Source: Notoacmeibacter ruber (lineage in GTDB: Bacteria > Pseudomonadota > Alphaproteobacteria > Rhizobiales > Rhizobiaceae). From it: a stretch of DNA of 64,000 bases. The position numbers and the translations under genes were made by a program. Numbering within the stretch: position 1 is the stretch's first letter; each line of letters opens with the position of its first letter. The notes under the pieces are model-generated. The model ran no database searches. It was not told the origin of the DNA and saw only the letters and a program-made list of their open reading frames with translations. This document shows positions 25,215 through 34,877 of the stretch, in pieces. The DNA lies in contig NZ_RCWN01000001.1 of NCBI RefSeq assembly GCF_003668555.1, positions 682,001 to 746,000 on the forward strand. The letters run 5' to 3'.

Positions 25215-26162
25215 TCATCGTAAAATGCTGATCGCGAACCCATCTCCATACAGCCACAAATTATGCAAGTAGCCAATCGACTTAAAACTCAAATAACTCA
25301 AGACGATTAGGAAGAAAGGGTGGTTGGCGCGACGCTCCAGAATGAGTTGAAACAGCACCACGATTACCCCCACCATGTTTAGTCGCGTTTCAGCGCCGAG
25401 GACAAAAGCTGCTACTGTGATCGGGGTCATCATGACCAGAAGTTGTACTCGGTCTCTGGTGATAATCATCCCTACGCATGTAAGCGCAAGCAATTGTACG
25501 ATCTCTCCAATACCACTACCCGAATAATAACTAGCCTTTTCAATTAACGCGCCGGAAAAATTTACACTTAAGAATGCTACTACAATGCTACCAAATGCTA
25601 TCGCCAATATCATTCGAGGCGTAATGCCTTCCGAAAAAATGCGATTGGCCCATTTAAAGGCGAGAGATGTGTAGATAATGATCATCTGAAAATGAAGAAG
25701 CGTAGATGATGCCATAAGCAGATATCGAATCCATTTCCTCTCAGCAAGAGCTGCAAGTATCGCAAAAAGAAATCCGAATTTCAAACGCTCGGCTGACGTA
25801 ATTAAAACGAGGAAATAGTAGTTCGTAAATATTAATGGATATACATACCATTGAAGCCCAGCGCGATGGCAGAACAAATATAAACTAAAGGCAAAAGCCG
25901 AGTTGAATAGTGAGATGTAAGTAGTCTTTTCAAGACCTAAATAGGACGATCCTAACCACATAAGCGATCCAAAAAGAGGTTCTGAACTTCCCGTGTATTC
26001 CTTTTGAAGCGCGGCGATTGCCGATCCGGCATGCCCGGGCAAAGAGTCATAAAACGCCCGATAGAAGCGTTGGTCGCCCTCCGTATAATGCTCAAGCAAG
26101 ATTACTGAAGCGTAATAGCCTACGGCTAAAATCAAAGCGTATAATAAAAGACGCTTGTACAT
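25215..26162 (-). CDS. EpsG/Wzy-like polysaccharide polymerase
   Basis: A hydrophobic protein of 315 residues with about nine or ten membrane segments (YALILAVGYYASVILLEHY, YVYPLIFTNYYFLVLITSAE, MVGVIVVLFQLILE). RLKFGFLFAILAAL and the overall layout resemble EpsG-type polymerases, which join repeat units on the periplasmic face. The start at 26162 has AAAGG six bases upstream and places the first helix at the N-terminus; the frame is open to 26294 with weaker starts at 26234, 26252 and a TTG at 26294. Low GC contrasts with the chromosome. Polymerases are poorly conserved, so Wzy is inferred from topology and the neighbouring flippase and glycosyltransferases. Confidence 0.7.
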   Translation of the reverse strand: MYKRLLLYALILAVGYYASVILLEHYTEGDQRFYRAFYDSLPGHAGSAIAALQKEYTGSSEPLFGSLMWLGSSYLGLEKTTYISLFNSAFAFSLYLFCHRAGLQWYVYPLIFTNYYFLVLITSAERLKFGFLFAILAALAERKWIRYLLMASSTLLHFQMIIIYTSLAFKWANRIFSEGITPRMILAIAFGSIVVAFLSVNFSGALIEKASYYSGSGIGEIVQLLALTCVGMIITRDRVQLLVMMTPITVAAFVLGAETRLNMVGVIVVLFQLILERRANHPFFLIVLSYLSFKSIGYLHNLWLYGDGFAISILR

Positions 26163-26305
26163 ATATTGCCTTTGATCTCGAAGAACAAAATATTCACGAC
26201 TGTGAAAGTGATAATTCGATTTAGATCGAGGCATGTCAACAACGCTTGCCATTAATAAATAGTGGATTGAACGATTGGATTCTCGATGCCGCAATCGAAT
26301 ATAGA

Positions 26306-26324
26306 TGTATATACTAGATATACA
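26306..26324. promoter_or_regulatory. Perfect palindrome in the divergent wzy/pyruvyltransferase spacer
   Basis: TGTATATACTAGATATACA has 7-bp arms around ACTAG and lies in the AT-rich 440-bp region (26163-26602) between divergent polysaccharide genes. It is a plausible operator for a dimeric repressor. Nothing else in the spacer could be assigned. Confidence 0.4.
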
Positions 26325-26602
26325 TAGCCGTGGGGTCTATTCAAAAGGCATGGCGATTATATATAGCTGAAATGCGCAAGAGGATACTCATTATAATCCC
26401 AATATTGCTGAAAGTTTGGCGATGAGCATAAATCATTCAATAGTGCCGATGCAGTTAGGCGATTTTCCACCCTCGGGAACCGAGCTCGCCGATCGCAATC
26501 AAGGTAGCAGAAATGACACTGCTCCTTTAATGCGGGTCCGATTCTAAATCATAAATGCGGATGGCACTACGCTCGAGCTGGTAGACTAGTATATAACCTA
26601 CA

Positions 26603-27754
26603 GTGATCCAGAACCGTTTTATGTGGTTGATAATGATGTTGCGCAATAATCTGGCTAGAAAGCGTCGTGTCCTGCTGGATGGTCCTTATGGCTATGCCAA
26701 TCTCGGTGACAACGCGATTGCTTATTGCATGTCGAGCTTTCTTACAAAGGCAGGAATCGATGTAACCATTTCCTGCCTTAACCCGGACTATATCGAGAAA
26801 TCCATTGGTCTCCCAACGCTACCTATCCTCGACTTCAAAACACTGAGTACCAGCGTCTTAAAAGCAATCGGCGAGTTCGATGCGATCATTGTAGGGGGAG
26901 GGCAGCAGCTCCAAGAGCATCCTGTGCCGAATCCGTTTTTCGGCATGTTTTCGCGAGTGTGCCATATGGCCCGTGTAGCCAAGGCGCTTAATGTTCCGTT
27001 CATTGCTTGGTCAGTTGGAATGGATTGGCCGCTGTCGCCTTTGGCGCGACTTATGGCTCGCCACTATCTGGGAAGCGACAATGTTACTCTGATTCTACGG
27101 GACGGCAAATCCTACGATCATGCATGTTCGATGCTCGCAGGCAAAAGTTGCCGAATATTGCATAGCAAAGATGCTGTCTTCATGCTTGCGAATTTTCTTT
27201 CCGATGATGTCACGCGATCGACAGAATTAAATTTCACCCGAAATAAAAGGTTGATCGTTTCGCCTAGTATCATCAAGCCGCAACAAGGATTGCGTAAAAT
27301 GGTTGAGCTATGCGAAGAAGCTGCACAGCTGGGCTATGAAGTTAAAGGCTGGCATTCGGAGATCCGACCGGGTTATGATCTGAAGGTTCGCGAGATGGTC
27401 GACTGGGGAACCATCCCTGGTTTTGAATGGCTCCCTCCCAACCCCATCGACACGAATGAGGTCGCCAGTTTATTAAGTTCAGCATCACTTCTTCTAACTA
27501 CGAGAATGCATCCGGCCATCATCGCAGTCGCACAAGGAGTCCCCGCATATGGTATTGCGACTAACTTGAAAATGCGGTCTGTATTTGACGAGTTGAGCAT
27601 GCCCTATACTAATACTGAAGATTTGGAAGCGCTGAATTTTCATGATATTGTGGAAAGCCAGTTTGAGAAGTCGTTTTCTATGGCTCAACAATTCTCGGCT
27701 AACGCTGAACTTGGCGGAGAGCAGGTGTTGAAAGCTGCATTCGTCGACGCTTGA
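26603..27754 (+). CDS. Polysaccharide pyruvyltransferase family protein
   Basis: A 383-residue GT-B-like protein of the PS_pyruv_trans family. The N-terminal GPYGYANLGDNAIAYCMSSF is the diagnostic motif, DAIIVGGGQQLQEHP follows, and the C-terminal domain has LLTTRMHPAIIAVAQGVPAY. Such enzymes transfer pyruvate from PEP as a ketal onto a sugar of the repeat unit (CsaB, WcaK, ExoV types). GTG at 26603 is the listed start; ATGs at 26621 and 26633 are alternatives. A GT4 gene follows 30 bp later. Confidence 0.85.
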   Translation: MIQNRFMWLIMMLRNNLARKRRVLLDGPYGYANLGDNAIAYCMSSFLTKAGIDVTISCLNPDYIEKSIGLPTLPILDFKTLSTSVLKAIGEFDAIIVGGGQQLQEHPVPNPFFGMFSRVCHMARVAKALNVPFIAWSVGMDWPLSPLARLMARHYLGSDNVTLILRDGKSYDHACSMLAGKSCRILHSKDAVFMLANFLSDDVTRSTELNFTRNKRLIVSPSIIKPQQGLRKMVELCEEAAQLGYEVKGWHSEIRPGYDLKVREMVDWGTIPGFEWLPPNPIDTNEVASLLSSASLLLTTRMHPAIIAVAQGVPAYGIATNLKMRSVFDELSMPYTNTEDLEALNFHDIVESQFEKSFSMAQQFSANAELGGEQVLKAAFVDA

Positions 27755-27784
27755 ATTTCAATCACAAAAACGCCGGAGTACGGT

Positions 27785-28960
27785 GTGAGTACGAAATTGA
27801 CGGTTCTTGTATTCATAGGCAACTACCTGCCTGGCTTCAAAGCTGGTGGGCCTATCCGCACCTTGGTCAATATGGTCGACCAACTGGGTGACGAGTTCGA
27901 TTTTTGGATCGTGACATCCGACCGCGATTTAGGGGATGCGGCACCCTACCCCCATTTAGAAGTCAACACCTGGATCCGCTGCGGTAAGGCGAACGTTTTC
28001 TACCGCTCGCCCGGATCGGCGGGTTGGCGAATGCTTAACGAAAAGCTTGATGGTATGCACATCGATTTAATTTATATGAACAGCTTATTCAGCGTCGTCG
28101 ACACGCTACGACCATTGATATTAAGACGTTTTGGCCGGATAACCAAAGCTCCAGTCTTGCTGGCGCCGCGAGGAGAGTTGTCTTCCGGAGCATTGCAACT
28201 TAAGTCGTTTAAGAAACGCTTTTTCTTGCGCGTAGCGTTGCTGCTAAATTTGTTTGACAAAATTACGTTTCAGGCATCTTCGGAGCACGAAGGCAATGAT
28301 ATTCGCCGAGAGTTGGGTGATATGGAGGTATTAATAGCATCGGATCTATCTGAGCAAAGTTCCTCACTTTTATATAGTAGTGTTGAGAAGGGTGCTGGAA
28401 CTTCTCTTCGGGCAGTGTTTCTTTCGCGCATTAGCCCTAAGAAGAATTTGTTAGGGGCGCTCGAGATATTGAAGAATGTAAATTCTTCAATTATATTTGA
28501 TATATATGGAGTTATTGAAGATAAAGGCTACTGGTCACGGTGCAAAAAGTTGATTGAAACCTTGCCGTCGAATGTGGCCGTAAACTTTCAAGGTTCGGTC
28601 CGTCCTGACGAAGTAAACAGAATCCTCTCTCGTTATGACTTCTTTTTTTTTCCTACGCTGGGCGAAAATTACGGACATGTTATTCGGGAGGCTTTGTCGG
28701 CGGGACTTCCGATTCTTATTAGCGACCAAACTCCTTGGCGCGATTTGGCCGCGAAAAACGCAGGAGCCGATTTGTCGCTTCAGGCACCGCATGATTTCGC
28801 CGCTTGGATCGAAGCCTTTGCGAATATGGAGGCGGAGCAGCGGAATTCGATGCGCAGAGCCGCAAACGCTTTAGGTAATAATTCCGAAAAAGAAGCCAGC
28901 GATAGGGTTGCAAATCGCAATATGCTCTACTCCGCGGCAGGTGTTTCCGTGCTGGCCTAG
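27785..28960 (+). CDS. Glycosyltransferase family 4
   Basis: A 391-residue retaining GT-B enzyme. The N-terminal domain starts LVFIGNYLPGFKAGGPIRTL. The C-terminal nucleotide-sugar domain has AVFLSRISPKKNLLGALEIL, NFQGSVRPDEVNRILSRYDF and FFPTLGENYGHVIREALSAG, the last with the E-x7-E type motif region. GTG start behind CGGAG. It probably adds one sugar of the repeat unit at the cytoplasmic membrane face; donor and acceptor unknown. GC is low. Confidence 0.87.
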   Translation: MSTKLTVLVFIGNYLPGFKAGGPIRTLVNMVDQLGDEFDFWIVTSDRDLGDAAPYPHLEVNTWIRCGKANVFYRSPGSAGWRMLNEKLDGMHIDLIYMNSLFSVVDTLRPLILRRFGRITKAPVLLAPRGELSSGALQLKSFKKRFFLRVALLLNLFDKITFQASSEHEGNDIRRELGDMEVLIASDLSEQSSSLLYSSVEKGAGTSLRAVFLSRISPKKNLLGALEILKNVNSSIIFDIYGVIEDKGYWSRCKKLIETLPSNVAVNFQGSVRPDEVNRILSRYDFFFFPTLGENYGHVIREALSAGLPILISDQTPWRDLAAKNAGADLSLQAPHDFAAWIEAFANMEAEQRNSMRRAANALGNNSEKEASDRVANRNMLYSAAGVSVLA

Positions 28961-29118
28961 ACACCACTTCCCTCCAGTCTCTGCGAGAATCCGCTGGTTG
29001 ATTTGACGCTTCCTCGGTTTCTCATCCAAGCGTGATGTGAGCTTCCGGTATGCATCCGCCGGGATTGTTCTCGGCGGATTGAGCTACTCTCCAATCGCTG
29101 GACAGATTTCGGCGTAAA

Positions 29119-30045
29119 TTAAGCTACGCTCTGCACCTGCTGATCGGGTTGGTTTTGATCGATTACCTGCCAATAGATCACGGCAGGCGGTTTGCCGCCA
29201 AGGGCTGAGTGCGGTCGTTTCCGGTTGTAGAACTCCATCCATTTTCGAATGCCGGCCCAGGCCTGCGATCCGGTCTCTCAGGCATGCAGATAGACGCACT
29301 CGTATTTGAGCGTGCGCCACAGCCGCTCGACGAAGATGTTGTCGAGGAACCGGCCTTTGCCGTCCATCGAGATGCGGACACCGATTCGGCGCAACTGATC
29401 CGTCCACGCGAAGGACGTGAACTGCGATCCCTGATCGGTGTTCGTGATCTCGGCGCCGCCGAACTTGTGGGTGGCCTCGTTCAACGCCTCGACGCAGAAG
29501 TCTGCTTCCAGCGTGTTGGAGATACGCCAAGCCAGAACCTTGCGGGTGAACCAGTCGATGATCGCGACCAGATAGAGGAAACCGCGGTGCATCGGCAGAT
29601 ACGTAATGTCCGCAGCCCAGACTTGGTTCGGTCGGTCCACGCGCAGCCCCTTTAGCAAGTACGGCCAGATCTTGTGCCCCTTCGCCGGTCTTGATGTGTT
29701 GGGCTTCTGGTAAATCGGCATCAGCCCCATGAGCCGCATCAGTCGGTAAATGCGCTTCTCGTTCACCGGATGGCCTTCGTTCTTCAGATGCCAGGTCATC
29801 TGCCGCACACCGAAGAACGGCGTCTCCAGGAACTGCTCGTCGATCTGGCGCATCAGGGTGAGATTCATCTCGGTCTCGCCCTTGGGCGTGTAATAGAACG
29901 ACGAACGCGAGATCGACAGCAGCGCACACTGCTTGCCGATCGACAGGAAGGTATGAGCTGGCTCGACCATGCCGCGTCTCACTTCACGCCCCAGGGCTTG
30001 AGCTTTCGTGACATCGAAGCAGAGACACGCGGCTCTGCGAAGCAT
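29119..30045 (-). pseudogene. IS3-family transposase OrfB with internal stop
   Basis: The frame encodes HTH_21 and the rve core (QIDEQFLETPFFGVRQMTWH, NQVWAADITYLPMHRGFLYL, TNTDQGSQFTSFAWTDQL, DNIFVERLWRTLKYECVYLH). After YLHA there is a TGA (about 29278), then the frame goes on with ETGSQAWAGIRKWMEFYNRK and RPHSALGGKPPAVIYW to a TAA at 29119. A single in-frame stop thus splits the gene. No OrfA is present upstream; the element is cut at the palindrome at 30068. Bases 28961-29118 hold only its left end. Confidence 0.82.
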
Positions 30046-30067
30046 CGTTGGCGACGGCCAGTTCCCC

Positions 30068-30108
30068 TGACGTGACCCCCAGCTTGCCTCCAGCTGGGGG
30101 TCACGTCA
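30068..30108. repeat. Perfect 17-bp palindrome made of IS3 terminal sequence
   Basis: TGACGTGACCCCCAGCT, a 7-nt loop, then its exact complement. The first 31 bases equal the left terminus of the IS3 element at 22219. It marks a rearranged IS end between the OrfB pseudogene and wzx, and would form a stable hairpin in RNA. Confidence 0.8.
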
Positions 30109-30140
30109 CACTCCACGCTGATTAAACCCACGACTTGGCG

Positions 30141-31352
30141 TTACATTGACCTATCAATCTCGAATCTTCTCGCAAGAAGGATCGCTACCCGACAGGTTGA
30201 ACAAACGAAAAATGCAGCGAAGATAATCTCGATGGTAATCATATCTGAGGGCTGAAATGACGCCCAGAGAAAGAAAATTCCTAGGAAAGCGCTCGGGATC
30301 AGAACAGACGCGGTCATTAGGCCATGCTGATGGTTGGCCATTCGATTGGAAGCGATGAAACTCCCGCACGGTAAGGGAAACACGGCGAACGCGAAGACGA
30401 TGAGAGTGTGATGTAAGGAAGATGGTTCTATTAAAAAGGCTGCGCCGAGGAGTGTTGGCGGAACTGATATGGCCGCTGTCACGAAAAGGCTGCTGCCGAC
30501 GATACCATACAATATACCTCTGCGAATGTGATGGGCAAGACCAATTCTATCGCCCTCGGCGACTAAAGATCTTGCCGACGTAAGATATGTATAGCCGGTG
30601 GCCGTGAGAATTAGTTGAATTGGTGCGTAAAGTGACTGCACAATTCCTAGTTGACCAAGAGCATCGGTGCCAAGGAATGCGAGCGCCATGTAGCGTAAAC
30701 TGTTCATGAACATAGCGTCAAAGAACGGGTAAGGCGCCGAGTGGAGTGTTACACCCGACAAGAAAGGTTTCCGAGCAGTCCTTGCACTACCTGTAGTTCG
30801 CAGTATTGGAATTACATCGATGAGTAGGACAACTGAGACAGTAGCAACGAGTGTAGTAGACGCGGCTGCTATCATGCTTCCACCTAAAGAAGCTGTCGTA
30901 ACTAGCGGCATTATCGACGCTATCGCCCGCCCTGTCAGCGAGTAGCCTATTCTAAGGGGAGTGTCTGCCCGTTGATAATAGCCGGTCGCCACGTCTGCTA
31001 TCTGATCGGCGCATCGAGAGGCTACCAGCAGCGTACTTACGAGCCACAAGCGATGGTTACCGTCTGCCAAAATAAGTAAGGTAAGAGACGTGACCAATAA
31101 CGAAATTGTTACAGAAATTGTCCGAGCCGTAATCGCACTCCAGATGTCAATTTTGCCTTCGTTATCTATCGCGAGTTGGGACCGTAGATTGAAGCCGGTG
31201 GCAAGACAGATTGGGGTAAAGATCGCTAGTCCGAGCACCAAGAAGCCGACGTACTCCAGGCCACCGAGACGACTAACGGCGAGGATGATCAAAGCTTGAG
31301 AAACTGCCCAAAAACCTTGAAATCCGACAATCGTAAATGTGAGGCGTTTCAA
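30141..31352 (-). CDS. Wzx-like polysaccharide flippase
   Basis: A 403-residue membrane protein with about 12 hydrophobic segments (FTIVGFQGFWAVSQALIILA, GGLEYVGFLVLGLAIFTPI, SVTISLLVTSLTLLILA), matching the MATE-like Wzx/RfbX pattern. It would move lipid-linked repeat units across the inner membrane. The frame is open to 31481, but a TTG at 31352 with AGGA six bases upstream places the first helix next to the start and fits the family better. It is divergent from the fnlA-like gene. Confidence 0.78.
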   Translation of the reverse strand: MKRLTFTIVGFQGFWAVSQALIILAVSRLGGLEYVGFLVLGLAIFTPICLATGFNLRSQLAIDNEGKIDIWSAITARTISVTISLLVTSLTLLILADGNHRLWLVSTLLVASRCADQIADVATGYYQRADTPLRIGYSLTGRAIASIMPLVTTASLGGSMIAAASTTLVATVSVVLLIDVIPILRTTGSARTARKPFLSGVTLHSAPYPFFDAMFMNSLRYMALAFLGTDALGQLGIVQSLYAPIQLILTATGYTYLTSARSLVAEGDRIGLAHHIRRGILYGIVGSSLFVTAAISVPPTLLGAAFLIEPSSLHHTLIVFAFAVFPLPCGSFIASNRMANHQHGLMTASVLIPSAFLGIFFLWASFQPSDMITIEIIFAAFFVCSTCRVAILLARRFEIDRSM

Positions 31353-31576
31353 CGAAATTCCTATAAATTTATGCGTTGTCGGGCATACGATGATAATAAT
31401 GAGCGGTCGTCCCGGTGGAGAATAAGCCGGCGATCGTTTACGAGAACGTTCGGAATTAACTTCCTGATCCGAACGCTGCAATCCGAAAGCGCATTTATTG
31501 GAATAATTGCAAATCTAGTGCGCTCGCGTTAGTCATCGCCAGCATTTTGGATCACGAGATTGTTGATAGGGCTTTA

Positions 31577-32590
31577 ATGCGTCGCGAACGTGTGCTTATA
31601 ACCGGCGGTACCGGATCGTTTGGCAAAACAATGCTGAACGATCTTCTCGGCAAGAGTGTCCCAGAGGTGAGAATCTTCAGCCGTGACGAGGAAAAGCAGG
31701 ACGCGCTCCGTAACTCGCTTCGCAGCCCGAACGTTCAGTACTTCATAGGAGATATTCGCGATCGCGAAAGCTTGGACCGTGCCATGGCAGGAGTCGATTG
31801 CGTCTTTCACGCTGCGGCACTGAAGCAGGTGCCGTCCTGCGAGTTCTTCCCGATGGAGGCAGTTCGCACCAATATCTTAGGCTCCGAGAACGTGATCCGC
31901 TCAGCCGCCGCAGCAAAGGTTCGGTCGGTTGTTTGTCTGTCGACCGACAAGGCTGTCCTGCCTGTGAATGCGATGGGTATGTCGAAGGCGATGATGGAAA
32001 AGCTGGCTCAGGCCTTGGCGCGCTCTCTTGGTTCCGATGCTAACACGACCGTCTCGATGGTACGTTATGGCAATGTTATGTACTCGCGCGGTTCGGTCAT
32101 TCCGCTTTTTATCAAGCAGATCAAGGCAGGGCTGCCGATTACGATCACTGAGCCAAAAATGACCCGTTTTCTCATGCCGTTGCGTGACTCGGTAGCTCTG
32201 GTTCACCACGCGTTCGATCACGCACAGCAAGGCGATCTATTTATTCGCAAGGCGGCCGCCTCGACCATATCGGATCTCGCAAGGGCACTGGTGGAGTTGT
32301 TCGGGGTGCCGGACCACCCAATCGAGTCGATCGGATGGCGGCATGCGGAAAAGCTCTATGAAACGCTCGCGACCGCTCAGGAGCTGTCCCAATCAGAAGA
32401 TATGGGCGATTACTTCCGCATCCGTATGGATGAGCGCGATCTTAACTATAAGGCCTATTTCAGCGAGGGTGAGCACGAAACGATCAGTCATGACGATTAT
32501 CATTCGCACAACACGGAACGACTCGATCTAAACGGAGTCAAGGAACTGCTTCTCTCTCTGCCGGAGATCCGGGCAGAACTCCAGACATGA
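31577..32590 (+). CDS. fnlA: UDP-GlcNAc 4,6-dehydratase/5-epimerase (FnlA/CapE-like)
   Basis: A 337-residue extended SDR enzyme. VLITGGTGSFGKTMLNDLL is the Rossmann motif and GVDCVFHAAALKQVPSCEFF the signature of the CapD/FlaA1/CapE group; the active-site segment is SMGMSKAMMEK-like (NAMGMSKAMMEKLAQA), where Met replaces the usual Tyr of the YxxxK motif, a known feature of CapE-type enzymes. It starts UDP-L-FucNAc synthesis from UDP-GlcNAc. The ATG at 31577 gives the usual short N-terminus; an upstream TTG at 31547 is possible. Its stop overlaps the next start in ATGA. Confidence 0.87.
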   Translation: MRRERVLITGGTGSFGKTMLNDLLGKSVPEVRIFSRDEEKQDALRNSLRSPNVQYFIGDIRDRESLDRAMAGVDCVFHAAALKQVPSCEFFPMEAVRTNILGSENVIRSAAAAKVRSVVCLSTDKAVLPVNAMGMSKAMMEKLAQALARSLGSDANTTVSMVRYGNVMYSRGSVIPLFIKQIKAGLPITITEPKMTRFLMPLRDSVALVHHAFDHAQQGDLFIRKAAASTISDLARALVELFGVPDHPIESIGWRHAEKLYETLATAQELSQSEDMGDYFRIRMDERDLNYKAYFSEGEHETISHDDYHSHNTERLDLNGVKELLLSLPEIRAELQT

Positions 32591-33723
32591 GCCGGAAGGC
32601 AATGAAGGTGGTCGTGACAGGGGCTGGTGGGCTGATCGGTTGGCACGTAGCTGTGCGTCTGCACGCAGCCAATTGCGCGGCGCGGTTTGAGAAGCGAAAT
32701 GAGCCGTTCGAGCTTGTTCGGCTGGATCATGCCTTTTTCGAAAGCGATACGTTCCTTCACGATGCCTTGAAAGGAGCTGATGCGGTGCTTCATTTCGCTG
32801 GCGTCAACCGCGCTCCTGACGAAACACTCAAGGCTGCCAATTCTGCGATCGCCAAAAGGCTGATCGACGGATGCAAAGCAGCGGGGGTGTACCCTCATAT
32901 TGTCTATGCCAACTCGATACATGCGGACAGCGATACGATCTATGGCCGCTCCAAACGGCAGGCTGGCGACATTCTTTCTAGCCTCGGCGGGCCTTATACA
33001 AACATCCTGCTGCCGCACATTTTTGGTGAAGGCGCGCGCCCGCGCTACAACAACGTCACCGCCACCTTTATCGAGGCGGTCATTGAAGGCGCCCCCCCCG
33101 ACATCAGCCCGCACGGGCGGGTATCTTTGCTTCATGCGGGAGCGGCCGCTCAGGCGTCAATCAACGCGGTGCTAGAACGCCGCACGGGGGATTTGCGTCC
33201 TGCCTCCCGCGATATAGCTGTGACGGAATTGTTCGAGATTTTGAGCCGTTTTCATGCCGACTACCAAACCAACGTTTATCCCAATCTCAGCGACGAGTTT
33301 GATGCGGCACTCTTCAACTCCTACCGATCTAGTCTTTATCCGCAGTTTTTCCCTCGCGCGCTCAAGTTAAACCGCGATGGTAGGGGTACGCTGTTCGAGG
33401 CCGTGAAGGGGGGCGGCGGAGGCCAGACGTTCCTCTCGACCACCGAGCCTGGCATCACGCGTGGTGATCACTTCCATCTCGACAAGGTGGAGCGATTTGT
33501 TGTCTTGCAAGGTGAAGCCGTCATTCGAATTCGCAAAGTGTTATCTGACGAAATCTGGGAGTACAGGGTCTCTGGGGAGACGCCCTCTGCAGTGGACATG
33601 CCGACCCTCCACACCCATTCCATAGAAAATGTCGGCGATCAGCCTTTAATCACCATGTTCTGGACCAACAGCCTCTTCGATCCCGCCCATCCCGATACTT
33701 ATGCCGACAAGGTGCACTTATGA
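32587..33723 (+). CDS. fnlB: UDP-sugar reductase, SDR-cupin fusion (FnlB/CapF-like)
   Basis: A 378-residue two-domain protein. The N-terminal SDR domain begins MKVVVTGAGGLIGWHVAVRL and has YGRSKRQAGDIL as the YxxxK site. The C-terminal cupin (about residues 265-378) contains the metal-binding pattern GITRGDHFHLDKVERFVVLQ and later TLHTHSIENVG. CapF uses exactly this fusion: the cupin epimerises C3 and the SDR domain reduces the 4-keto group. It overlaps fnlA and fnlC by 4 bp each. Confidence 0.9.
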   Translation: MSRKAMKVVVTGAGGLIGWHVAVRLHAANCAARFEKRNEPFELVRLDHAFFESDTFLHDALKGADAVLHFAGVNRAPDETLKAANSAIAKRLIDGCKAAGVYPHIVYANSIHADSDTIYGRSKRQAGDILSSLGGPYTNILLPHIFGEGARPRYNNVTATFIEAVIEGAPPDISPHGRVSLLHAGAAAQASINAVLERRTGDLRPASRDIAVTELFEILSRFHADYQTNVYPNLSDEFDAALFNSYRSSLYPQFFPRALKLNRDGRGTLFEAVKGGGGGQTFLSTTEPGITRGDHFHLDKVERFVVLQGEAVIRIRKVLSDEIWEYRVSGETPSAVDMPTLHTHSIENVGDQPLITMFWTNSLFDPAHPDTYADKVHL

Positions 33724-34874
33724 CACGTCTGAAAGTCATGACCATTCTGGGGACACGGCCGGAAATTATCAGACTGGCGAGGGTCTTGGCCCGGCTGGAG
33801 GATTATACCGATCACAAACTGGTTCATACCGGGCAGAACTGGGACCATTCGCTCAATGACGTGTTCTTTGAGGATCTGGGACTGCGAAAACCCGATTACT
33901 TCCTGGGCACCGGCGGCGGCACCTTGGGAGAGACGCTGGGTAATATCCTGATTGAGACGGAAAAGGTGCTCGTTGCCGAACGTCCAGATGCAGTTCTGAT
34001 TCTTGGCGACACGAACTCCGCGATTTCGGCTATCATTGCGCGAAGGCTGAAAATCCCCGTCTATCACATGGAGGCTGGCAATCGGTCATTTGATCGAAAC
34101 GTCCCCGAGGAAACCAACCGCAAGCTTGTCGATCATGTTGCCGACTTCAATTTGGTCTACACCGAACATGCTCGGCGGCACCTTCTTTCGGAAGGCATCG
34201 AACACCGGCGCATCTATCTAACAGGCTCGCCCATGCGGGAGGTTCTGAATCAGTATCGGTATCAGATCAAAGCATCCGACGTGCTGACCCAACTCGGTCT
34301 TAGCGACCAAGGCTACTTCATTGTGTCCTTACACCGCGAAGAAAATGTCGACAGCGCCGCCCGATTAACACAACTTACCGAAGCGCTTAATCAGATTGCA
34401 GAGCGCTACGACATGCCTGTCATCGTCTCCACTCATCCCCGTACCCGCAAGAGACTGGATGCACTGGCAAACGCGATGTTCGATCCGAGAATTCGGTGGA
34501 TGCAACCCTTCGGTTTCAGTGACTACAACAAGCTGCAAATGCAGTCTTTCTGTGCAATCTCGGATAGCGGTACAATCGCGGAAGAAAGTTCGATTCTCGG
34601 TTTTGCGGCAATCACACCCCGCGACGCGATCGAAAGACCAGAGGCGCTCGATGTCGGATGTATAACGCTGACCGGACTAGACGCGGCAACGATCATGAAC
34701 GGAATTGAGGCATCGACCCGTTTTCTTGCTGAACGGTGTGAGAATGGCGCGTCGAAACCGGTGCCGGCTGATTACTGCATCACCAACACATCCGAAAGAG
34801 TGGTGTCACTCATTCTTGGTACCGCCAAACTTTCTAATGCCTGGGATGGGATCCGGTCCAACGACCTCCAGTAA
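33720..34874 (+). CDS. fnlC: UDP-N-acetyl sugar 2-epimerase (FnlC/CapG-like)
   Basis: A 384-residue WecB-type GT-B epimerase: MTILGTRPEIIRLARVLARL, VHTGQNWDHSLNDVFFEDL, HMEAGNRSFDRNVPEETNRK, SLHREENVDSAARL and SDSGTIAEESSILG. In the FnlABC/CapEFG pathway this enzyme makes UDP-L-FucNAc by C2 epimerisation. Context (fnlAB immediately upstream, overlapping) favours FnlC/CapG over the GlcNAc/ManNAc enzyme WecB. Confidence 0.9.
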   Translation: MTRLKVMTILGTRPEIIRLARVLARLEDYTDHKLVHTGQNWDHSLNDVFFEDLGLRKPDYFLGTGGGTLGETLGNILIETEKVLVAERPDAVLILGDTNSAISAIIARRLKIPVYHMEAGNRSFDRNVPEETNRKLVDHVADFNLVYTEHARRHLLSEGIEHRRIYLTGSPMREVLNQYRYQIKASDVLTQLGLSDQGYFIVSLHREENVDSAARLTQLTEALNQIAERYDMPVIVSTHPRTRKRLDALANAMFDPRIRWMQPFGFSDYNKLQMQSFCAISDSGTIAEESSILGFAAITPRDAIERPEALDVGCITLTGLDAATIMNGIEASTRFLAERCENGASKPVPADYCITNTSERVVSLILGTAKLSNAWDGIRSNDLQ

Positions 34875-34877
34875 CGC

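Noticed and set aside
29057..29082. Hairpin ATCCGCCG/CGGCGGAT as terminator for the GT4 gene
   Set aside because: 8-bp stem with a 10-nt loop and no T run, located in IS-derived DNA; too weak to call.
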